DNA from: Oceanospirillaceae bacterium
Lineage (GTDB): Bacteria; Pseudomonadota; Gammaproteobacteria; Pseudomonadales; Oceanobacteraceae
DNA: 64,000 nucleotides
NCBI GenBank assembly: GCA_002724925.1
Contig: PBQA01000016.1
Span: 1-64,000, forward strand
Direction of reading: 5' to 3'
Shown here: one piece after another, positions 28,680-38,529 of the stretch
Layout of the letters: each line of letters starts with the position of its first letter
Position numbering within the stretch: the first letter of the stretch is position 1
The notes under the pieces: model-generated
The model's database searches: none
Told to the model about the DNA's origin: nothing
Seen by the model: the letters and a program-made list of their open reading frames with translations, nothing else
Translations under genes and position numbers: made by a program

Positions 28680-29134
28680 TCGAACTCATTGTATTCCTGG
28701 TCCTGCTGGCTCTGGGTTACGGCTTTGGGCGACTCTCTGAAAGCCGCCATTACCGCTCTATATTTCAGCGCGAACAGGCTCTCAGAAGCATCGCTGTGGT
28801 GCCAATCAAAATTCCACCCCCCGAATATCTGAGGCACAACTCGACTCTGGTCAGTGGTAGTGTCGTAATCTCGGTCGATTACTTCAAAACCGTAGTTGCC
28901 TCTTTGCGTAATATTTTCGGCGGCCGCGTTGGCGCCTATGAAAGCCTGCTCGACCGGGCACGCCGGGAAGCCATCCTGCGAATGCAGGAAGAAGCTCGCG
29001 AGCTGGGTGCCGAGACCATCTATAACGTGAAATACGAAACTTCACGCATTGGCGAAAATGCTGCAAAGGGCCTTGGCTCGGTTGAGGTGCTGGCCTACGG
29101 CACTGCATTAATCGCCTGTCCTGACTCTAAGTAG
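28676..29134 (+). CDS. membrane-anchored YbjQ-like protein
   Basis: This starts with GTG overlapping the previous stop (GTGA). A single N-terminal membrane span (LIVFLVLLALGYGFG) is followed by a second YbjQ-type domain (STLVSGSVVISVDYFKTVVA, FGGRVGAYESLLDRARREAI, ELGAETIYNVKYETS). So the pair is a soluble and a membrane-tethered paralogue made in coupled fashion. Function unknown. The M48 protease gene follows after 15 nt. Confidence 0.82.
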   Translation: MIELIVFLVLLALGYGFGRLSESRHYRSIFQREQALRSIAVVPIKIPPPEYLRHNSTLVSGSVVISVDYFKTVVASLRNIFGGRVGAYESLLDRARREAILRMQEEARELGAETIYNVKYETSRIGENAAKGLGSVEVLAYGTALIACPDSK

Positions 29135-29149
29135 CTACCTGGCAGATTA

Positions 29150-29986
29150 ATGAGCTTCCCGAAGGAAAACCCTCAACTACCGGAAGGGATCAATAACCAG
29201 CACGACAATCCCTTCGTCGATTTTGTCATTATGGCCGGCGCGCTGTTACTGGCGGTTGTTGCCATATCATTCCTGATTGGTTGGGGTGCAACTCGCATCG
29301 CCCCTGCCGTTCCTTTTGAGTGGGAACCCAATCTGTCTTTTGGGCCGTCCGACGTCAGCTCAGAGCAGGACCAGCGCATCGCGGAGTACCTTCAGCAACT
29401 TACTCGTGATCTGATTCCACACGACGCAGATATATCCGAAATAAACGTCCATTGGTTACCCGACATTGAAGCCGCGAATGCCTTTGCAACCTCTGGCGGT
29501 AACATTCATGTGACGCGAGGATTACTTGATGCTGTCAAAAGTGAAAATGGGCTGGCTATGGTGCTGGCACACGAATACGCCCATATCGAGTTGCGACACC
29601 CTGTGGTACTTATGCTGGAACAGATCGGCCACACATTGATTGCATTGGTTACAGGATTTGATAACTCGTCTGCGGGAGCGATTACGCAGCAGACCGGATT
29701 TATCAGCCTGATGGCATTCAGCCGCGATATGGAGCGCGCTGCGGATGAGAGAGCGGTGACGCTACTCAACGCCTACTACGGTCACTCCAGAGGCTCTGAG
29801 GAGCTATTTGAACATATTCTGCAGACAGATAAGGACGCAGCCCACCAATGGGGACTCTGGCAGTCTCACCCGGCAACCCAGGAACGCATCGAGTTTCTGG
29901 AATCGCAAAAAAAGGGCGAAGATACTCACGTATCGCTCCGCCCTCTTCCAGACTGGCTTGAAAAAGCCCTAAACAGGGAGCCCTGA
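29150..29986 (+). CDS. M48 family zinc metalloprotease
   Basis: A membrane span near residues 25-45 anchors the protein. The catalytic HEYAH motif is at 141-145, and the third ligand region MERAADERA (Glu195, Asp199) matches the ExxAD motif of M48 peptidases. The family is used in envelope protein quality control (HtpX, BepA, LoiP). At 278 aa it is of the short LoiP-like kind. It follows two YbjQ-like genes in the same direction and probably belongs to one transcript with them. Confidence 0.88.
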   Translation: MSFPKENPQLPEGINNQHDNPFVDFVIMAGALLLAVVAISFLIGWGATRIAPAVPFEWEPNLSFGPSDVSSEQDQRIAEYLQQLTRDLIPHDADISEINVHWLPDIEAANAFATSGGNIHVTRGLLDAVKSENGLAMVLAHEYAHIELRHPVVLMLEQIGHTLIALVTGFDNSSAGAITQQTGFISLMAFSRDMERAADERAVTLLNAYYGHSRGSEELFEHILQTDKDAAHQWGLWQSHPATQERIEFLESQKKGEDTHVSLRPLPDWLEKALNREP

Positions 29987-30022
29987 ACAGCGCATTTTCA
30001 AACCGATAAGCACCCGATCAGA

Positions 30023-31114
<1,092 letters not shown>

Positions 31115-31257
31115 TTACATTGCCTTTCCCCTTTTAAATCAATGGGATGCATCATCTTAAACTGAACAGTGGTTCAACTGTCAAATTCTGTTCGTTGTCG
31201 AAAATTTAGCCATGGGTCAGGATTACCCCACAAAGCAATAACCCGAAGGCCATGAAA

Positions 31258-31980
31258 ATGAGTAAACAACAAGAAATAAAGCAGAAGTCGCGCCTTGGCA
31301 CGCTACTCATGCACAAAGGACTCATCACCCGTCGCCAGCTAGATGAAGCACTGGATCTACAGAGCACCAGCAAACTGATGCTTGGTGAGATCATGGTCGA
31401 GAAAGGTTGGATTACAGAGAAGCAACTGGATAAAGCACTGAAAGGCCAGTCACGTTATCGTATGGTGGCAGCTGTTGGTGCGGTGCTCCTTGGGCCTGTT
31501 CAACCTTTTGTTGCCAGCGCAAATGCCTCAATCGACACATCCATTGAGACTGAACAGTACGAAGCGAAGCGCATCGCTGGTTTCGGCAACATGACGCCTA
31601 TGTCTGAAGGGGATATGGCAGAGATCACCGGTCAGGGTATCAGTGAGAACGTCGCCTACCTGCAAGACGTCCTTAATGGCGACTCTGACGGGGCTGACGC
31701 CCCTGAAACAGCCACAATGACCGCACTGCAGAGCATCTTTCCCGGTCTTAACATGCTGACAGACTACGAGATCAGCGATGTTGAGTACTATGGGGACGGC
31801 CCATCTGTGACCCTTCATGAAGATGGATCAATCGAAATGCAGGGCCCAAAACGCATCGGTGAGATTGCCTTTAAGGATGTCAATTTCAGGGGGGCCACAG
31901 GACCAGCTATGGGTGATCTTTCGATCAAGAACTTAAGCATGTCAGAGGGATCCACCATCACTCTGCGCACCCGCAACTAA
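31258..31980 (+). CDS. MshEN-like domain fused to exported FilA-like domain
   Basis: Residues about 10-62 hold two tandem copies of an MshEN-type motif, RLGTLLMHKGLITRRQLDEAL and LGEIMVEKGWITEKQLDKAL, each ending in a Q. MshEN motifs bind cyclic di-GMP in MshE and related ATPases. A hydrophobic span follows (MVAAVGAVLLGPVQPFVASA, about 66-85), then a segment shared with the next two genes: MSEGDMAEITGQGI, YEISDVEY, DGSIEMQGPKRIGEIAFKD and the end STITLRTRN. The start at 31258 is 8 nt after GAAGG. It may sense a nucleotide inside the cell and present a domain outside; this combination is not one I recognise. Confidence 0.65.
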   Translation: MSKQQEIKQKSRLGTLLMHKGLITRRQLDEALDLQSTSKLMLGEIMVEKGWITEKQLDKALKGQSRYRMVAAVGAVLLGPVQPFVASANASIDTSIETEQYEAKRIAGFGNMTPMSEGDMAEITGQGISENVAYLQDVLNGDSDGADAPETATMTALQSIFPGLNMLTDYEISDVEYYGDGPSVTLHEDGSIEMQGPKRIGEIAFKDVNFRGATGPAMGDLSIKNLSMSEGSTITLRTRN

Positions 31981-31994
31981 ACCTCGAACCGCCG

Positions 31995-32042
31995 GGCGCA
32001 AAAAGACCTAAACCGATTAGACTTTTTGCGCCTCTATTTTTC
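31995..32042 (+). terminator. terminator after MshEN-fused gene
   Basis: GGCGCAAAAAG and CTTTTTGCGCC form an 11-bp stem around a 16-nt loop, followed by TCTATTTTT. Confidence 0.8.
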
Positions 32043-32185
32043 ATAATCCCTCTCTAGTCCGGACAATTGAAGCCGCCACCCCCGCGTAATGTGAATTGAG
32101 TCACAATGACTGGTCATCCTCAGCCACTTTGATGTTTGATAGCTGAAAAGCTTCTCAGACACTAATAAGAATACCCGAGGAACCT

Positions 32186-32719
32186 ATGGACGCTTTATCT
32201 AATGGACTGAAAACCTTCCGTATCGCCTCATTGGTCACAACCGTCGGCCTGAGTATTATGTCGACATCGGCTTTCGCAGAGTTTAAACGCCCCACTGATC
32301 CCGATTCGCTCGCGAAACGCGTCGGCATGACCGCTATCTACGACGAAGGCATGTCGGGAGTGGTAGCTCAGGGATTTCAGGATGACATTGATTACCTTAT
32401 GGAGGTTGTCGACCAAACAGGTCCTACTGATCAGGCACCAGAAATCGCTCTGATGGCGGTTCTCCAAACAGCAATTCCATTTCTCCCAGCATTCAGCGGG
32501 TACACGATCACTGGTATTGAATATGACGACCCTGAAGCCGAGCGGGTTATTTTCAATGCTGATGCCACGGTCACTCTTATATTACCGGATCGTATCGGCG
32601 AAATTGCCTACCGGGACTTTAAGGCACGCGACAGCTCAGGTGCCGCGATGGGGGATATTATCTTTGACGATGTGCGCCTTCTGGAAAACTCAACGCTCAA
32701 GTTAATCGGGTCTGACTAA
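32186..32719 (+). CDS. exported FilA-like (DUF6160-type) protein, paralogue 2
   Basis: The 177-aa product has a signal peptide (IASLVTTVGLSIMSTSAFA) and shares its mature part with the genes on either side. Common landmarks are GMSGVVAQGF, near YLMEVVDQ, a proline-rich hydrophobic stretch, YTITGIEYDDP, LILPDRIGEIAYRDF and the end STLKLIGSD. The GQG-type start resembles FilA-type pilus-regulatory proteins. It lacks the MshEN part of the first paralogue. GAGGAA precedes the ATG. Confidence 0.65.
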   Translation: MDALSNGLKTFRIASLVTTVGLSIMSTSAFAEFKRPTDPDSLAKRVGMTAIYDEGMSGVVAQGFQDDIDYLMEVVDQTGPTDQAPEIALMAVLQTAIPFLPAFSGYTITGIEYDDPEAERVIFNADATVTLILPDRIGEIAYRDFKARDSSGAAMGDIIFDDVRLLENSTLKLIGSD

Positions 32720-32912
32720 CCCCTTGTCGAACGCAGCCAATATAGCGCACGTGCGCAGTCTGACGGAGAGACTGCGCCACTATCCCGGGCAGCCTTAATA
32801 GTGTCCAGACACAAAGCGCCCTTCCCTCTCTTCGCATCGATTTCCCCTGAACAAGGTCACACCTGACGTGGTCTGATAACTCCCCCCAAAACAATAAGAA
32901 GGGAGTCACCGC

Positions 32913-33434
32913 GTGAACACCAGTGGAAGAACATCAGGACTAACAACGCTCATTCGCCTCAGCGTCATCACATTGTGCACATCTACTGCTTACGCCGGAC
33001 CAACGGTTCAGGAGCTGGAGCAGCGAACCGGGCTCGCGAGTCTCGCCGATGATAATATGCAGACCATTTCTGCTCAGGGCATCAATGAGGACAGCCAGTA
33101 CCTTATCGAGCTGGGAAACAACAGTGGCCCGGACGAAGAAGGTGGCCTGAAAACGCTGATGGTGCTGTTCCAGGCGGGATTGCCATTACTCAACTTCGTT
33201 GGCGACTACGAGATCACTGGCGTAAGTTATGATGACCCTGATGGACCGCGCAGTATCGTCAATGACGATGGAACTATCAGCCTGGTTCTGCCCTCCAGCA
33301 TCGACGAAATCGCCTATCGCAATATGAGTATTGGTAGCACCGGTACCGATATCATTGGCGACCTGTATTTCAGGAATATTTCGACCGTTCCCGACTCTAC
33401 AGTAACACTGATTCCACGCCCCGAAACACCTTAA
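32913..33434 (+). CDS. exported FilA-like protein, paralogue 3
   Basis: Translation begins with GTG, 8 nt after GGGAG. The signal peptide is IRLSVITLCTSTAYA, followed by the shared domain: DDNMQTISAQGI, SQYLIELGNNSG, YEITGVSYDDPDG, LVLPSSIDEIAYRNM and the end STVTLIPRP. With the two genes before it, it makes a tandem family of three, spaced about 200 nt apart and each probably separately expressed. Function unknown. Confidence 0.65.
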   Translation: MNTSGRTSGLTTLIRLSVITLCTSTAYAGPTVQELEQRTGLASLADDNMQTISAQGINEDSQYLIELGNNSGPDEEGGLKTLMVLFQAGLPLLNFVGDYEITGVSYDDPDGPRSIVNDDGTISLVLPSSIDEIAYRNMSIGSTGTDIIGDLYFRNISTVPDSTVTLIPRPETP

Positions 33435-33479
33435 GCCAGAAGCAATTTAATCTTGATACGGACTGTATGAAAAGCAAAA

Positions 33480-33507
33480 AAAAACGGAAGCATCTGCTCC
33501 CGTTTTT
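33480..33507. terminator. bidirectional terminator
   Basis: AAAAACGGAAGCA and TGCTCCCGTTTTT pair over 12 of 13 positions. The A-run and T-run make it work from both sides, between the convergent FilA-like gene and the TRAP permease. Confidence 0.88.
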
Positions 33508-33524
33508 CATAGTGCGATATTACG

Positions 33525-35651
33525 TCAATACGCTATCGCAAGCGGTACAAAGGCAACGATGATAAGTGCTGTCGCCATCGTAGCCAACGGCAACAGTATC
33601 TTCTCGTTCCTATACCAGAAGTTCTCGCCAACCACTTCTTCCTTGGACAAGCGGACTTCTTCTTCGCCGACCACCTGCCTGGTTAAGAGGTGGTTAAGAG
33701 CAACAGGCGGACTGAGATAACCCAGTTCGAAGGCCACCAGTGTCACCATCCAGAAGTGAACCGGATCGATTCCGCTTTCATAGGCGATACTCGCGATTGT
33801 AGCACTCACCAGAATAACTGCGCCGTACGGGTCCATAACCATACCGATAACGACCAGAATGGCGACCAGAAGAGCCATTGCCAGCCAGATAGAACTGAAT
33901 TCGGTCGGTACCATGGACATTACTTCGGCACGCTCAATAACACCACCGATGCTGACAGACATCCCCATCAACATAAGCAGGGCACCAATGTGACCTGTCG
34001 TCTCTGTGGTCGCTTCACGGATAGTCTTCTCGATAGAGTCACGACCTTGCTTGAGATCATCGTAGCTCTCTTCAAGACGATGCCCGACGTAATCAATATT
34101 CAGATTCTCACGCTTCAGAACGTCTTTTTCCTGGTTAAGGCGTTCATAAATCAGAATCACCAACAGCAGCACCGGAAGAATAATAGGTGCTGAGAACTCA
34201 TCGAGGTAAGCATTTAACAGAAGTGCATACACTACCAGAGTCACCGTAATCAGAATGACGTAAGGGATCAGCGGCTTAAGCGCTTCTTTGAATTCAGGCC
34301 ATACGTTGCCATCCGGACGTTGGATAGCCACCGGCTCTTTACGCGTGAGCAGTGCATAGAAAGCAAACAGAACGGTAGTCAGGAAGAAAACCTTAACACC
34401 CCAGCCAAACAACTGGTCTGTCGTCACTTCGTTGTTCAATGCCGCAACGATAACAACCAGAAGGCATGGGCGCAGTACGACACCCAGAGAGCCTGACATG
34501 GCAGTCGCAGCCAGGGCCAGCTGACGTCGCGCTCCTGCACGGCGCAGTTCCATATAGATCAGACCACCAACAGCAATCACAAAAATACCAGAACCGCCAG
34601 TGTAAGCAGTTGGCACCGCTGCCAGGGCAACCACCGCAACAGCCAACATTTCTGGTGGCAGCTTAAGCGGGCGGAAGATATTGAATACTTTCTGAGCCAT
34701 CTCAGTACGCTTAAGCAGCATACCGATCCAGACGTACAAACCAACATTCAGGAACAGCTGGGAAAGCTCCATCATCTGGTTGAGGTAAATACCAATGCCC
34801 GCCGGGTGATCCGCCAGAATAAAATAAGTACCCGAAATCAGACACATAGTGGCATACAGGGGTATCGCCAACTGAGCTTTCAGGAAGTTACCGCCTGGTT
34901 GCGCATCCTTCGGTATGACAATCATCTGATAGAGCGTCAATGCCAGCGGCGCGCCGAATCCAAAAATCCAGAGCCAGTGAAGCACGGCATGCTCGGTACT
35001 GACTTCAATCCCGGCAGAGAATGCAATGTTTTTGAAGCTGTAAACGGAATAAAACAGGATAGCGAAAGCAACGAACTGAGCGCCCGCAGCAACACGATAG
35101 TCCATCGCCGTTACCATAGGTCTCAGGGCGATATGGTGACGACGGAAAAGTGCAGTACCACCACAGATCAACACGAGAATCGCGAGCATGATGCGCTGAG
35201 TCGCCATGCCAAGTTCACCGAAGTTGGCAACACCCAACTCTACTGAACGAAAAATCTCAACCGCCGGAGTAATCCGGTCTTTTGTTGCATTGTACTGATC
35301 GTACTTAATCTCACACTGGGCCTGAGCGGCTTCCAGTGACTTCCGCATTACCGCAGGATCAACTGGCTCTGGTGCGAACAGGTCGAACTCATCCATTGGC
35401 TGGTTATTTCGTTCTTCGACGATTCTTGCCAGCTCAGTATCAATATCCATATTGAGGTTACAGGACGGCTCAACCGGATCATGCCGAAGCATAAAGTATC
35501 CTTCCCAGACACTCTCACCCAGTTGCAGTAATTGCGCATGCATCGTATGACTGGTATTCAGAATAATAACGAATACCAATACCAGGAATGCAGGAAGCGC
35601 AGCGAGCCATTCGTAAATCGTACGGTTGCCCGCACGTACGTGCTGCTCCAT
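33525..35651 (-). CDS. TRAP-type transporter permease (fused small and large subunits)
   Basis: The 708-aa protein is strongly hydrophobic with about fifteen membrane spans. The C-terminal half resembles the DctM large TRAP subunit (PTAYTGGSGIFVIAVGG, MSGSLGVVLRPCLLVVI, YLSPPVALNHLL). The N-terminal half has spans like a DctQ subunit plus an extra soluble loop (about residues 50-130). TRAP systems take up organic acids using an ion gradient and a binding protein. The start at 35651 has AGAGG 8 nt upstream. It follows the binding-protein gene after a hairpin at 35677-35702. Confidence 0.82.
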   Translation of the reverse strand: MEQHVRAGNRTIYEWLAALPAFLVLVFVIILNTSHTMHAQLLQLGESVWEGYFMLRHDPVEPSCNLNMDIDTELARIVEERNNQPMDEFDLFAPEPVDPAVMRKSLEAAQAQCEIKYDQYNATKDRITPAVEIFRSVELGVANFGELGMATQRIMLAILVLICGGTALFRRHHIALRPMVTAMDYRVAAGAQFVAFAILFYSVYSFKNIAFSAGIEVSTEHAVLHWLWIFGFGAPLALTLYQMIVIPKDAQPGGNFLKAQLAIPLYATMCLISGTYFILADHPAGIGIYLNQMMELSQLFLNVGLYVWIGMLLKRTEMAQKVFNIFRPLKLPPEMLAVAVVALAAVPTAYTGGSGIFVIAVGGLIYMELRRAGARRQLALAATAMSGSLGVVLRPCLLVVIVAALNNEVTTDQLFGWGVKVFFLTTVLFAFYALLTRKEPVAIQRPDGNVWPEFKEALKPLIPYVILITVTLVVYALLLNAYLDEFSAPIILPVLLLVILIYERLNQEKDVLKRENLNIDYVGHRLEESYDDLKQGRDSIEKTIREATTETTGHIGALLMLMGMSVSIGGVIERAEVMSMVPTEFSSIWLAMALLVAILVVIGMVMDPYGAVILVSATIASIAYESGIDPVHFWMVTLVAFELGYLSPPVALNHLLTRQVVGEEEVRLSKEEVVGENFWYRNEKILLPLATMATALIIVAFVPLAIAY

Positions 35652-35676
35652 GAAAAACACCTCTTATATTATAAAA

Positions 35677-35702
35677 GAACCGAAGCCGGACGGCTTCGGT
35701 TC
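35677..35702 (-). terminator. intra-operon attenuator hairpin
   Basis: GAACCGAAGCC-GGAC-GGCTTCGGTTC is an 11-bp perfect stem with a 4-nt loop. On the minus strand it is followed by TTTTAT. Lying between binding protein and permease, it probably lowers permease expression relative to the binding protein. Confidence 0.65.
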
Positions 35703-35763
35703 ATCCCCCAATGTCCGCTCCCCGGAGGCAAGTGCCTGGGGAGACAAGACGTGTTACTTAGTC

Positions 35764-36753
35764 TTACTCAAGATTTTCTACACATTCCGCTGCAGAGCCA
35801 TCCGCCTTACAACGCAGGTTTTTGAGAAGGCGGAGCATTTTGCCATCGTAAACACCTTCATCACGCAGTGTGATACGCACCTGACGCAGCATTTCGTTAT
35901 ATTCTTTTTGCTGCGCTTCAGGCAGATCTAACCAGTAGTGGTCTTCGATCTCGTCTGTGTGCTGCTTAATGCTTTTGATTGCCCGGTCAAACAGGCCCGC
36001 AACAAATTCTCGTGATTTCTGCGTGTATTCATCGTTGAACTGTTCGCGATGAAAGACCAGCTGAAAATCAAGGTAGGCCAGGTTGTAGCGCAGAATTGCG
36101 CCGTTTTCACCCAAGCCTTTGTACATTTCGAGTGGTTTGTATGCGATTGCTGGCGCGTAGGCAATATCAACGCTACCGTTGTTAAATTTGCCTGAGAAGT
36201 TTGCCGAATTTGACGGAACTACTGCCGCACCTACGTGATTGACCATTTTAATTGATGGCGCATCGTAATCCAGTGTCGCAATTTTCTTGCCCGACATCTC
36301 TTCGACCGTATCAATGCTACGGTCGTTAACAAACAGATAAACCGCACCCGCCGGAATGACACCGCCGACCGCATAACGTTCAGTCTGCATCAACTTAGCA
36401 GCCTTTGGGGTGGCCGTAGTCATAACAACCTGACGCATGATTTCATCCGTCGGCACTGCACCAATCGCCTCAATGGTAGAAGCAAATTTGCTGAACGGAC
36501 GCGCTCTTGCCCCAGTCATGACCACACCGTCGCACTGCTCTGCCTTAAAGTCGTCAGAAGCAATTTTCTCATCGGTATAGGCGTGAAGTTTGATTTCATA
36601 ACCTTCCGCGAGTGCAAACTCGCGGTAGTCTTTCATCAGACCAAACATTGGACCACTGTTACCCAGTGGGTCATAAATGCAAAGGTCACGTTGTTCAACG
36701 GCGCTTGCAAACGGCGCCAGGGTCATCGCAGCGATGGCCAATAATTTACGCAT
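35764..36753 (-). CDS. TRAP-type solute-binding protein (DUF6091-like)
   Basis: The 329-aa product has a signal peptide (LLAIAAMTLAPFASA). The mature chain fits a two-lobed periplasmic binding protein: DLCIYDPLGNSGPMFGLMKD near the start, QCDGVVMTGARARPF, MSGKKIATLDYDAPSIKMV and FNNGSVDIAYAPAIAYKPLE. It does not have the canonical DctP arginine motif that I can point to, so it belongs to a divergent group seen beside large TRAP permeases. AAGGAC lies before the ATG. It sits between the lipoprotein and permease genes in one operon. Confidence 0.8.
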   Translation of the reverse strand: MRKLLAIAAMTLAPFASAVEQRDLCIYDPLGNSGPMFGLMKDYREFALAEGYEIKLHAYTDEKIASDDFKAEQCDGVVMTGARARPFSKFASTIEAIGAVPTDEIMRQVVMTTATPKAAKLMQTERYAVGGVIPAGAVYLFVNDRSIDTVEEMSGKKIATLDYDAPSIKMVNHVGAAVVPSNSANFSGKFNNGSVDIAYAPAIAYKPLEMYKGLGENGAILRYNLAYLDFQLVFHREQFNDEYTQKSREFVAGLFDRAIKSIKQHTDEIEDHYWLDLPEAQQKEYNEMLRQVRITLRDEGVYDGKMLRLLKNLRCKADGSAAECVENLE

Positions 36754-36762
36754 ATCCAGTCC

Positions 36763-37776
36763 TTAATCTAACAAGTCGTCAATATCCATCACGGGAGCAG
36801 CACTTTCGTCCACATCATCCCAGAAAGTTCCGAATTCACCGACCGGCGTACGCGAGCCAGTCGCATCAGTCCACATACGATCAGAAACCGCACGGATCTG
36901 ACGACTTGCTACAACATCAAGCAGGCGGTAATCGCGATGGCTAGGGTTAGTTTTAAGTGAGGCTGCGTGACGACGGATAGCTTCCTTCACACGATCCGTG
37001 TGACCACCACCATCAGCAACAAGAATTTCTACAGCATGTGCCAGACGAACACCGTTTTCGGTTGCTGTGCGGGATGCGGTTTCCAGCTCAACCCACGGGT
37101 CTGTAGCGCTTGTATCAGAGCTGTCAGGCATCAGGATCTTCAGGCCTGCAGACGCAGCTGCCGGAACACCCCAGTATTCTTCATTATCAAGGCACTGAAG
37201 ACCACGAACAGCCTTCATTGCGATATCTTTCGGTACGTTTACGACACTCTGTGCCTTCAGGTCGTTCAGTACTGACTGCAGGCCAGCCAGGTTGCCCAGA
37301 GTCCAGTAAACACCTTCGTCGTGGTTAAGGCGCGGGCACTTTTCACCCGGCTCACCGAACTCATCGACCATGTGCTGATACGCACGGTACTGACGGGTCG
37401 CAGCGATAGCGTACTCGCGCTTCTCACGAATGCGCGCGTCTTTTGCTTCGTTAATATTCTGGTTTTTAAAGGCTCGGATGTACGCCAGACTTTCTTCAAC
37501 TGCGGCTTCTTCAGCACAAGATCCCGCCATCATGTTCATCATGAGGTTAGCGAGGTCATCCGTTGATGTAACGCGGGTGAAGGCATTAATCAGAGGCTGA
37601 AGGCCTTGAGTGGTTGAACATGCAACGCCTACATCATCAATTGTCATCGTGTATGGCGTTACATGACGATCGGTCAGGTCGTAAACAACCCAGCCCATTT
37701 GCATGTAAATAATGCTACAACCAGACAGCGTGAACAGAGTCATTGCTGTAATTAGAACGCGAGAGAGAAACGACAT
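36763..37776 (-). CDS. TatT-like TRAP-associated lipoprotein
   Basis: The 337-aa product has a lipoprotein signal (LITAMTLFTLSGC, lipidated Cys20). The mature part is helical with the pattern LANLMMNMMAGSCAEEAAVEESLAYIRAF and many repeats suggestive of TPR-like hairpins, which fits TatT, the periplasmic partner of TRAP binding proteins in Treponema. It is the first gene of the operon, 10 nt before the binding-protein gene. The identification rests on context and helical pattern; the exact family is not certain. Confidence 0.65.
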   Translation of the reverse strand: MSFLSRVLITAMTLFTLSGCSIIYMQMGWVVYDLTDRHVTPYTMTIDDVGVACSTTQGLQPLINAFTRVTSTDDLANLMMNMMAGSCAEEAAVEESLAYIRAFKNQNINEAKDARIREKREYAIAATRQYRAYQHMVDEFGEPGEKCPRLNHDEGVYWTLGNLAGLQSVLNDLKAQSVVNVPKDIAMKAVRGLQCLDNEEYWGVPAAASAGLKILMPDSSDTSATDPWVELETASRTATENGVRLAHAVEILVADGGGHTDRVKEAIRRHAASLKTNPSHRDYRLLDVVASRQIRAVSDRMWTDATGSRTPVGEFGTFWDDVDESAAPVMDIDDLLD

Positions 37777-38529
37777 GACGCCCCCATCAGAATCAATGTT
37801 GTTGTTATTATTCTCCGGGCATAGAGAACCCGGAAGGTTCGTAGCCCAGAGAATATCTGGTTTACGCTACGAATACCAATGTAAACCAACCAAATTGCCT
37901 TCCCGACGTAAGCTATTGGAAAAGTTGCGCCTCATAAAGGTTAATTGGTGCCAAGCGGCTTTTTGGCACCCACCCGCGTCTGTGACATTTTTTTACAGAA
38001 ATTCGCAATAAAAAAACTTTTCAGAACCCCTGTGGTTATAAAATTCCACAAAAATTAGTCATTAATCGCCACCCAATAAGGTCGTAAAACGCCATTTACA
38101 TGGATTAACACCTCCACTATCTGGCACAGTTGCACTCCGTAAAAGTGACGATTACATACACAGATAAACAATTGTCTATTTTTAGTTTCCAGACCAAAGC
38201 AATGCGGACAAAGTCACACCCTTACACTCGGTAGTTGCAAATCCTGATCAGGTCGTCATATTGATAAAACAGACGACAGGATTGGAGGGAGTCTCTCTGA
38301 ACGATCTCCTGACACGGCTGGCCCTGACAGCCGTAGCACACAGCATGATCACTGACTGCACACCGCAGACGCTGGGTACAGGCCGCATCGTCACTCCCCC
38401 TACCGCTCTTCAAATACCCCCCTCGGAAGACATACGTACCGAACTTAAGACGGCTGAGCCTAAAGGCTTTACCGGCGGGTTTCTGTACCTCTGTGCTCCG
38501 CTCTATGACGCAATCAGGAGACTGACTCT
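37777..38529. other. long divergent intergenic region
   Basis: About 750 nt separate the TRAP operon (minus) and the phoH-like gene (plus). The middle (37980-38200) is AT-rich. TGTGG and CCACA at 38031-38050 form a short inverted repeat, and TTGCAA with TATTGA 18 nt later (38230-38260) is a possible promoter toward phoH. A 107-codon frame from a TTG at 38261 runs into phoH but has no coding character. Confidence 0.5.
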
